Positions 57,905 through 64,000 of a DNA stretch of 64,000 nt are shown piece by piece; positions within the stretch are counted from its first letter, which is position 1; each line of letters starts with the position of its first letter. The notes beneath the pieces were generated by a model. The model did no database searches. It was not told the DNA's origin and worked only from the letters and a program-made list of their open reading frames with translations. The DNA is from Psychrosphaera aestuarii (lineage in GTDB: Bacteria; Pseudomonadota; Gammaproteobacteria; Enterobacterales; Alteromonadaceae), in the NCBI RefSeq assembly GCF_017948405.1, contig NZ_CP072844.1:1426001-1490000 (forward strand), written 5' to 3'. Made by a program: the position numbers and the translations under genes.

Positions 57905-59515
57905 TTACATTCTAAAGACACCAAACTTGGTGTCCTCAATTGGTGCATTTAATGACGCCGATAAGGCCAAACCAACCGTCATACGAGTTTGTGCAGGATC
58001 AATAATGCCATCGTCCCATAAACGGCCGGAGGCATAATAAGGGTGACCTTGTTTTTCGTACTGATCGGCAATTGGCTTTTTAAATTCCGCTTCTTGCGCT
58101 TCAGTCCACGTTTCTCCACGACGAGCCATGCCGTCTTTGGTCACTTGTGCCATTACGCCTGCAGCTTGTTCGCCACCCATTACCGAGATGCGAGAGTTTG
58201 GCCACATCCACATCATTGTTGGGTCATAGGCGCGACCACACATACCATAGTTACCCGCACCATAAGAACCACCAATTAACACAGTAAATTTAGGCACCTT
58301 GGCACAAGACACCGCCATAACCATTTTTGCGCCATGCTTAGCAATGCCTTGGTGTTCATACTTTTTACCAACCATAAAGCCAGTAATGTTTTGTAAGAAC
58401 AATAAAGGTATTTTTCGCTGTGAACACAATTCAATAAAGTGAGCGCCTTTTTCAGCAGATTCAGAAAACAGGATGCCGTTGTTCGCAACAATACCAACAG
58501 GGTTACCAAAAATGCGAGCAAAGCCACATACTAATGTCGAGCCGTAATGTTGTTTAAATTCGTCAAAGTCAGAACCATCGACAATACGCGCAATGACTTC
58601 TTTAACATCAAAAGGTTTTTTCAAGTCAGTACCCACAATGCCATAAAGTTCTTTGGCATCGTAAAGTGGCTCTTCTGAGGGTTTTGTATCAAGGACTTGC
58701 AGGTTTTTATTGCGGTTGGTTCTGGCAATACAACTGCGCGCAATTTGCAACGCGTGCTCGTCATTTTGAGCGTAATGATCCGCCACACCTGAAATTTTAC
58801 AATGTACGTCTGCGCCGCCAAGCTCTTCTGCAGACACTTCTTCGCCAGTAGCCGCTTTCACCAAAGGAGGGCCAGCTAAGAAAATAGTGCCTTGTTCTTT
58901 TACGATAATACTTTCATCAGCCATAGCCGGTACATACGCACCACCGGCTGTGCAAAGGCCCATAACTACAGCTATTTGTGGGATGCCTTTGGCTGACATA
59001 TTGGCTTGGTTAAAGAAAATGCGACCAAAGTGATTTTTGTCCGGGAATACATCGTCTTGCTGAGGCAGGTTAGCGCCACCTGAATCAACTAAGTAAATAC
59101 ATGGTAGGTGACAACGCTCTGCTATTTCTTGAGCGCGTAAATGTTTTTTAACGGTCAGCGGATAATAAGTACCGCCTTTAACAGTAGCGTCGTTACCAAT
59201 GATCATGCATTCAACGCCAGACACTCGGCCTATGCCGGCCACAACACCCGCACAAGGTGTGTAATCATCGTATACGTCAAAACCAGCAAATTGACCTACT
59301 TCTAAAAAGGCTGAGCCTGGGTCAATTAGTTTTTCAATACGGTCACGAACAAAGAGTTTTCCGCGTGACTCATGGCGAGCTTTGGACTTCTCACCACCAC
59401 CTAATTTAATTTTATTTACGTTTTTCTGAACATCATCCACAACAGCCTGCATGGCATTTTGTTTATCCAAAAATTCTTGCGAGCGAGGATTTACCTTACT
59501 TGTAATCTTAGCCAT
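57905..59515 (-). CDS. liuB: 3-methylcrotonyl-CoA carboxylase, carboxyltransferase beta subunit
   Basis: Carboxyltransferase half of 3-methylcrotonyl-CoA carboxylase; moves CO2 from biotin to the acyl-CoA. The 536-residue sequence carries the two crotonase-like halves with oxyanion-hole glycines ([36 protein letters not shown]). The [22 protein letters not shown] start region and the [16 protein letters not shown] segment are typical of MccB/LiuB. It lies between liuA and liuC. Confidence 0.95.
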   Translation of the reverse strand: MAKITSKVNPRSQEFLDKQNAMQAVVDDVQKNVNKIKLGGGEKSKARHESRGKLFVRDRIEKLIDPGSAFLEVGQFAGFDVYDDYTPCAGVVAGIGRVSGVECMIIGNDATVKGGTYYPLTVKKHLRAQEIAERCHLPCIYLVDSGGANLPQQDDVFPDKNHFGRIFFNQANMSAKGIPQIAVVMGLCTAGGAYVPAMADESIIVKEQGTIFLAGPPLVKAATGEEVSAEELGGADVHCKISGVADHYAQNDEHALQIARSCIARTNRNKNLQVLDTKPSEEPLYDAKELYGIVGTDLKKPFDVKEVIARIVDGSDFDEFKQHYGSTLVCGFARIFGNPVGIVANNGILFSESAEKGAHFIELCSQRKIPLLFLQNITGFMVGKKYEHQGIAKHGAKMVMAVSCAKVPKFTVLIGGSYGAGNYGMCGRAYDPTMMWMWPNSRISVMGGEQAAGVMAQVTKDGMARRGETWTEAQEAEFKKPIADQYEKQGHPYYASGRLWDDGIIDPAQTRMTVGLALSASLNAPIEDTKFGVFRM

Positions 59516-59636
59516 AATTTTATCTTCATCTTCGAGTTAGTCAGAACAACAAAAGAGGAGAGCGGTAACGCTGATTCCTCTTTCTCGATAATTAAATTTC
59601 GTTATTTATATAATTCTTATTATTTAAATAACCAGA

Positions 59637-60806
59637 TTATTTTGATTCGTTAAACAACTCTCGGCCAATAAGCATACGACGAATTTCTGATGTGCCTGCA
59701 CCAATTTCATACAACTTAGCATCACGTAATAAACGTCCTGTTGGGAACTCGTTGATGTAACCGTTACCACCTAGTAATTGAATCGCATCAAGCGCCATTT
59801 TTGTTGCTAACTCAGCAGAATATAAAATAACGGCAGCGGCATCTTTACGAGTTGTTTCACCGCGGTCACAGGCTTGTGCCACTGCATAAACATAAGACTT
59901 AGCAGCTTGCATACCGGTATACATGTCTGCAACTTTGCCTTGTACTAGTTGGAATTCACCAATCGACTGGCCAAACTGTTTACGGTCATGAACATAAGGA
60001 ACAACAATATCCATACACGCATCCATGATACCTAGTGGACCACCAGATAAAACCACGCGCTCATAATCCAAGCCAGACATAAGTACGCGAACGCCTTTAT
60101 TTTCGTGGCCTAAAATGTTTTCTGCAGGTACTTCACAATCTTCAAATACTAATTCACAAGTATTTGAACCGCGCATACCTAACTTATCAAGCTTCTGGTG
60201 ACGCGAGAAACCAGGATAGTCACGCTCTACAATAAACGCGGTAATGCCTTTTGAGCCCGCGGTTACATCTGTTTTTGCATAGATAACGTAAACATCAGCG
60301 TCTGGACCATTGGTGATCCACATTTTGTTGCCGTTAAGAATGTATTTATCGCCTTTTTTCTCAGCGCGTAACTTCATACTTACAACGTCAGAGCCAGCAT
60401 TAGGCTCAGACATTGCCAATGCACCTACGTGTTCGCCAGAACAAAGTTTAGGAAGGTATTTTAATTTTTGTTCATGTGATCCGTTCTTGCTTAGCTGGTT
60501 TAAACATAAGTTAGACATTGCACCATAACTTAGGCCAACAGCAGCAGACGCACGACTGATCTCCTGCATAGCAACAACGTGCTCTAAATAACCTAAGTTT
60601 GAGCCGCCGTATTGCTCTTCGACGGTCATCCCTAATAAACCTAGCTCACCAAATTTACGCCATAAATCTTTTGGGAATTCGTTATCGATATCAATTTGCT
60701 CTGCACGAGGCGCGATTTCGTCGCGAGCAAACGCATTTACGGTATCGCGAATCATGTCAACGGTTTCGCCAAGGTTAAAATTTAATGATGAAAATGAACT
60801 GATCAT
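59637..60806 (-). CDS. liuA: isovaleryl-CoA dehydrogenase
   Basis: FAD enzyme oxidising isovaleryl-CoA to 3-methylcrotonyl-CoA, passing electrons to ETF. The 389-residue acyl-CoA dehydrogenase fold shows the two family signatures ([17 protein letters not shown] and [35 protein letters not shown]). [16 protein letters not shown] near residue 250 carries a Glu at the catalytic position used by isovaleryl-CoA dehydrogenases. The start [14 protein letters not shown] is the first ATG. First structural gene of the operon, 165 bp after liuR. Confidence 0.95.
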   Translation of the reverse strand: MISSFSSLNFNLGETVDMIRDTVNAFARDEIAPRAEQIDIDNEFPKDLWRKFGELGLLGMTVEEQYGGSNLGYLEHVVAMQEISRASAAVGLSYGAMSNLCLNQLSKNGSHEQKLKYLPKLCSGEHVGALAMSEPNAGSDVVSMKLRAEKKGDKYILNGNKMWITNGPDADVYVIYAKTDVTAGSKGITAFIVERDYPGFSRHQKLDKLGMRGSNTCELVFEDCEVPAENILGHENKGVRVLMSGLDYERVVLSGGPLGIMDACMDIVVPYVHDRKQFGQSIGEFQLVQGKVADMYTGMQAAKSYVYAVAQACDRGETTRKDAAAVILYSAELATKMALDAIQLLGGNGYINEFPTGRLLRDAKLYEIGAGTSEIRRMLIGRELFNESK

Positions 60807-60971
60807 AATAGGTCTCTTTTTCTGTTGAATTTGATATTTAATTTAAATTTTTATTATTTTGCGAATAACGAAACTTTCAATATCGTTACAGGCTTGGTTT
60901 TTCTATAGTTCAGCTTGTTGTTAACGTTTTTAGCTAGCGTGATTAACCAAATTAGTTAGCTACGTGGATGC

Positions 60972-61382
60972 TTACAGTTTAGCTAATGAATCTTTACAGC
61001 CGCTTTCTAATTCTGATAAATCCGCCAGTACGTCAGCAATATCTTTTTGTTGCTGAATTAATCGTTGCTTCTTTTCTTCGATTAACTCCAACATTATGTG
61101 CAATTGCTTTTCTTCGGTATCTTCGTTGTCGTACAACTCAAAAATAGTTTTGGTTTCCTGCAATGAAAATCCAAGGCGTTTACCGCGCAAAACTAACTTT
61201 AAGCGGGTGCGATCTTTGGCGCTGTATACTCGAGTCTGGCCATTTCTAGCAGGTGACAATAATTCCGCATCTTCATAAAACCGAATACTACGAGTGGTAA
61301 TATCAAACTCTTTGGCCAGCTCACCAATAGTGTAGGTGATGGTGTCTTGAGTATGCGATGTTTCAGATTGTGTCGCCGCCAT
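60972..61382 (-). CDS. liuR: MerR-family regulator of leucine degradation
   Basis: A 136-residue MerR-type regulator: HTH TIGELAKEFDITTRSIRFYED (about residues 16-36), the second helix pair RVYSAKDRTRLKLVLRGKRLG, then a dimerisation coiled coil (EEKQLHIMLELIEEKKQRLIQQQKDI) and a short Cys-containing tail. LiuR is the known repressor of liu genes in Gammaproteobacteria. The gene heads the operon, and an 18-bp palindrome lies between it and the divergent thiolase, its likely binding site. Confidence 0.93.
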   Translation of the reverse strand: MAATQSETSHTQDTITYTIGELAKEFDITTRSIRFYEDAELLSPARNGQTRVYSAKDRTRLKLVLRGKRLGFSLQETKTIFELYDNEDTEEKQLHIMLELIEEKKQRLIQQQKDIADVLADLSELESGCKDSLAKL

Positions 61383-61424
61383 TATTGGTCCTAATCGTTA
61401 ATTTAGCGTCTTAGTGTAGGGTAA

Positions 61425-61442
61425 GTTTACGTTAACGTAAAC
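61425..61442. promoter_or_regulatory. putative LiuR-binding palindrome
   Basis: GTTTACGTTAACGTAAAC, an 18-bp perfect palindrome, 43 bp before the liuR start and 157 bp before the divergent thiolase start. Its AT-rich flanks fit a MerR-type operator. On the minus strand it overlaps a possible -35 (TTTACG), with TACACT 17 bp further as -10. Assigned from position; the family consensus cannot be checked here. Confidence 0.7.
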
Positions 61443-61598
61443 CTTGGCGTTGGGTAACATTTTGTTCAAATTAACCGTGATTATTTAAAAATGTAAATTT
61501 TTTGTGCCATTGTTTATGTTTAGTTCAGAGCGATGATATTTGGCAATAAATTTAATCAGGCGTAATATGCGGCCATAAAAATATAAAGAGGTTATCTA

Positions 61599-62783
61599 AT
61601 GTCAAATAATGATCCAGTAGTAATAGTTTCAGCGAAACGTACGCCACTAGGTGGTTTTCAAGGTTCTTTGTCTTCAGTTTCGGCACCTGAATTAGGCGCG
61701 GTCGCCATAAAATCAGCCATTGAAAGTGCAGGCATAACAGGAACTGATATTGATGAAGTTATTATGGGTTGTGTTTTACCTGCTGGCTTAGGTCAAGCAC
61801 CAGCACGTCAAGCAGCCATTAAAGCCGGTGTACAACTGTCGGCAGGTGCAACTACGATCAACAAAGTATGTGGCTCTGGTATGAAAGCCGCAATGATGGC
61901 CAATGATTTTATTCAAGCGGGTTCAATTAATGTTGCCGTTGTTGGTGGATTTGAAAGTATGACAAATGCACCGTATATGTTACCAAATGCGCGTGGTGGC
62001 ATGCGTATGGGGCATGGTAAAGCGATGGACCACATGTTTTTAGATGGTCTTGAAGATGCATACCAAGGTAAAGCCATGGGTTGTTTTGCTCAAGATACTG
62101 CCGACGAATTTAAATTTACTCGTGAGTCTTTAGACGAGTACGCAATTCGTTCCCTAACTCGCGCTCAAGAAGCGATTGCGTCAGGTCGTTTTGATAATGA
62201 AATTGCCCCGGTGACTTACTCAACTCGCAAAGGTGATGTTACTGTTTCTGTTGACGAACAGCCAGGCGCTGCTCGAATTGATAAAATCCCAACACTTCGG
62301 CCTGCGTTTGCAAAAGATGGCACTATTACGGCTGCTAATTCATCGTCCATCAGTGACGGTGCTGCAGCATTAGTAATGATGAAAATGTCAGAAGCGCAAA
62401 AACGTGGATTAACGCCTTTGGCAAAAGTAGTGAGTCATGCAACAAATTCTATTGAGCCTGAAAAGTTCACAACAGCGCCAATAGGTGCCATGCAAGGTGC
62501 ATTAGAGAAGGCCGGTTGGAGCACATCTGACGTTGACTTATTTGAAATTAATGAAGCCTTTGCAATGGTTACAATGGCCGCGATGAAAGAGATGTCTTTG
62601 CCAGCTGAAAAAGTGAATGTACATGGTGGTGCATGTGCGCTTGGTCATCCTTTAGGTGCGTCGGGTGCGCGAATTATTGTTACTTTATTGCATGCTTTAC
62701 AAAATAAAGGCTTGAAAAAAGGCTTAGCGTCATTATGTATTGGTGGTGGTGAAGCAACGGCAATTACAGTAGAAATGCTCTAA
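61599..62783 (+). CDS. acetyl-CoA C-acyltransferase (thiolase)
   Basis: A 394-residue thiolase. The active-site cysteine is in NKVCGSGMKA (about residue 90). The conserved C-terminal motifs NEAFAMV and GGACALGHPLGASGARI (His about 351) and the second cysteine in LCIGGGEAT are present. Biosynthetic acetoacetyl-CoA or degradative activity is possible. The position divergent from liuR suggests it completes leucine catabolism by splitting acetoacetyl-CoA (inference). GAGG lies upstream of the ATG. Terminated by a strong hairpin at 62827. Confidence 0.93.
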   Translation: MSNNDPVVIVSAKRTPLGGFQGSLSSVSAPELGAVAIKSAIESAGITGTDIDEVIMGCVLPAGLGQAPARQAAIKAGVQLSAGATTINKVCGSGMKAAMMANDFIQAGSINVAVVGGFESMTNAPYMLPNARGGMRMGHGKAMDHMFLDGLEDAYQGKAMGCFAQDTADEFKFTRESLDEYAIRSLTRAQEAIASGRFDNEIAPVTYSTRKGDVTVSVDEQPGAARIDKIPTLRPAFAKDGTITAANSSSISDGAAALVMMKMSEAQKRGLTPLAKVVSHATNSIEPEKFTTAPIGAMQGALEKAGWSTSDVDLFEINEAFAMVTMAAMKEMSLPAEKVNVHGGACALGHPLGASGARIIVTLLHALQNKGLKKGLASLCIGGGEATAITVEML

Positions 62784-62826
62784 AGCTAGACTATGCTCGT
62801 ATATACGAGTTCAAGCATTTTTAAGC

Positions 62827-62852
62827 AAAAGGCTGCATGAGTAGCCTTTTTT
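62827..62852 (+). terminator. Rho-independent terminator after the thiolase gene
   Basis: AAAAGGCT/AGCCTTTT stem with a GCATGAGT loop, then TT. Clear and short. Confidence 0.85.
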
Positions 62853-62888
62853 AATGCCTCATTTAAATCAATAAGGAAAAGCGACGTC

Positions 62889-64000
62889 GTGACGTTATTA
62901 CTAATTTATGGAGTTGTGGCGATAGGGATATCGTTTTTGTGTAGTGTACTAGAAGCTGTTTTATTAAGTATTACACCAAGTTATACCAGAGCGTATATGG
63001 ATAAAAATCCAGTTGTGGGCACTCGTATTGAAAAGTTAAAGGCAAGGGTTGATCAGCCGTTAGCCGCAATTCTAACGTTAAATACGGTCGCTCACACGGC
63101 CGGTGCGGCCGGAGTAGGTGCACAAGCTGCTGCAATATACGGTGATGCCGCAATAGGTATTGCATCCGCTGTGATGACTCTACTGGTATTAGTTTTATCG
63201 GAAATTATTCCAAAAACCCTAGGCGCAAACCATTGGCGTACGTTGGCGCCTGTTGTGTCATTAGTACTTGTCGTAATGGTGCGCTTGTTAAAACCGTTCG
63301 TTTGGTTGTCCGACCAAATTACAACGTTATTTAGCAAACAAGAAGATGACAACAAACATGTTCGTGCTGAAATCGAAGCAATGGCGATGTTTGGCTCGCA
63401 AGTGGGCGCTTTACATCAGCAAGAATCTGAAATTATTAAAGGATTAATGAAGTTTAGGCACACGCCAATTCGTAACATCATTACGCCACGCAATAAGTTA
63501 TTTCGCGTATCAAAAGAGTTGTCTGTAGAAGAATTTTGTAAACAACACGGTTCAAGCCCGTTCTCTAGAGTGTTAGTTTTTGACAAAGACCCAGATGACA
63601 TCATTGGTTATGTATTTAAAAGTGACGCTATACTAGCGAACGTCCGGGTAAAACCAAATTATAGAATTGGTAAATTAACTAAACCGTTATATGTTGTTTC
63701 GGAAAGTATGAGCTTGCCAAGCTTGTTTACTAATATGTTAACTAAACGTACCCACATGAGCTTGATCATTGATGAGTATGGCGAAGTCAAAGGTATCGTT
63801 ACGCTAGAGGATTTACTTGAGTCTTTATTGCAGGTACATATTTTTGATGAAAAAGACAGTAGCAGTGACGAAGAGACTGAACATTTAAAAAGGTGGTCTG
63901 AACTTAATAGCGATCCAGACCTCCTTGATATTCCACCCGTTGATATGAGTCTAGGTGAACAGACTACGCTCGATACGGGTGATAATAATCAAACCTTAGT
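62889..64000 (+). CDS. CNNM/CorC-family membrane protein (DUF21 plus CBS), 3' end outside window
   Basis: Translated from a GTG at 62889 (GTGACGTTATTACT). AAGGA lies about 12 nt upstream, and the frame is open to the window edge (370 codons). The N-terminal DUF21 domain has about four hydrophobic segments (LLLIYGVVAIGISFLCSVLEA, AVMTLLVLVLSEIIPKTLGA, VSLVLVVMVRLLKPFVWL). Two CBS domains follow (about residues 195-250 and 270-310: MKFRHTPIRNIITPRNKLF; MSLIIDEYGEVKGIVTLEDLLE). Such proteins handle Mg2+/Co2+ efflux or resistance. A C-terminal CorC/HlyC domain may lie beyond the window. Confidence 0.85.
   Translation, partial: MTLLLIYGVVAIGISFLCSVLEAVLLSITPSYTRAYMDKNPVVGTRIEKLKARVDQPLAAILTLNTVAHTAGAAGVGAQAAAIYGDAAIGIASAVMTLLVLVLSEIIPKTLGANHWRTLAPVVSLVLVVMVRLLKPFVWLSDQITTLFSKQEDDNKHVRAEIEAMAMFGSQVGALHQQESEIIKGLMKFRHTPIRNIITPRNKLFRVSKELSVEEFCKQHGSSPFSRVLVFDKDPDDIIGYVFKSDAILANVRVKPNYRIGKLTKPLYVVSESMSLPSLFTNMLTKRTHMSLIIDEYGEVKGIVTLEDLLESLLQVHIFDEKDSSSDEETEHLKRWSELNSDPDLLDIPPVDMSLGEQTTLDTGDNNQTL

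Noticed and set aside
57892..57948. Longer N-terminus of liuC
   Set aside because: Lies inside the liuB coding end; the ATG at 57891 gives the expected crotonase start.

Overview
The window is about 64 kb of chromosome from a moderately AT-rich marine gammaproteobacterium, most likely of the Alteromonadales (Colwelliaceae/Psychrosphaera/Thalassotalea-like). This rests on the uvrC-pgsA-tRNA(Gly-Cys-Leu) arrangement, a liuRABCDE leucine-degradation cluster, a TonB-receptor-fed sugar locus and an attC-rich chromosomal integron. The genus is inference; no 16S rRNA gene is present.

Layout. (1) 0-7.9 kb: core genes uvrC (5' end outside the window) and pgsA, a seven-gene tRNA cluster with duplicated Leu/Gly units, an MscS-type channel, a CorA-type transporter, a YebC-family regulator, an RluA-type pseudouridine synthase, a SEC-C protein and an unusual DUF2431 methyltransferase with a C2H2-like zinc finger. 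(2) 8.0-15.7 kb: a sucrose-use locus with a LacI-family regulator, sucrose phosphorylase, an MFS permease, a TonB-dependent receptor and fructokinase. Two identical 14-bp palindromes in front of the divergent phosphorylase/permease genes and the receptor are the likely operators. (3) 15.7-29.5 kb: assorted small and housekeeping genes, including a lipocalin, a three-gene cluster (methyltransferase, pentapeptide-repeat membrane protein, hydrolase-like protein), a SIMPL protein, a 2OG-Fe(II) oxygenase, an EamA exporter next to an ATP-grasp ligase, SulP, and an EAL protein.

(4) 29.5-50.7 kb: a chromosomal integron. The tyrosine recombinase IntI (49773-50735, + strand) has a LexA-type box just upstream of its start. 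The array runs leftward from attI near 49.46 kb to an IS3-family remnant at 29530-30160. I count 27 cassettes and 26 recognisable attC sites, plus one decayed internal attC and one truncated terminal attC. Cassette genes lie on the minus strand, reading away from attI, except a self-promoted ParDE toxin-antitoxin pair on the plus strand. Most encode small secreted or membrane proteins of unknown function. Others encode hydrolases, GNAT and GyrI-like proteins, an LRR protein, a TIR-domain protein, and a large 4-kb cassette. That cassette holds an AAA ATPase, a PD-(D/E)xK-like nuclease and an SMC/Rad50-like ATPase with a CxxC hook, an arrangement resembling Lamassu/ABC-3C defence systems. Two adjacent 426/425-bp cassettes are nearly identical and carry no ordinary ORF.

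(5) 50.7-64 kb: back to the chromosomal backbone: an ABC1/AarF kinase-like protein, an MFS exporter and a GNAT protein, then the liu operon turning leucine-derived isovaleryl-CoA into acetoacetate and acetyl-CoA, with LiuR (MerR family). An 18-bp perfect palindrome lies between liuR and a divergent thiolase gene. The window ends in a CNNM/CorC-type membrane protein gene that runs off the edge.

The most notable content is the integron, especially the fused three-gene defence-like cassette, the duplicated ORF-less cassettes, and the paralogous cassettes at array positions 1 and 14.
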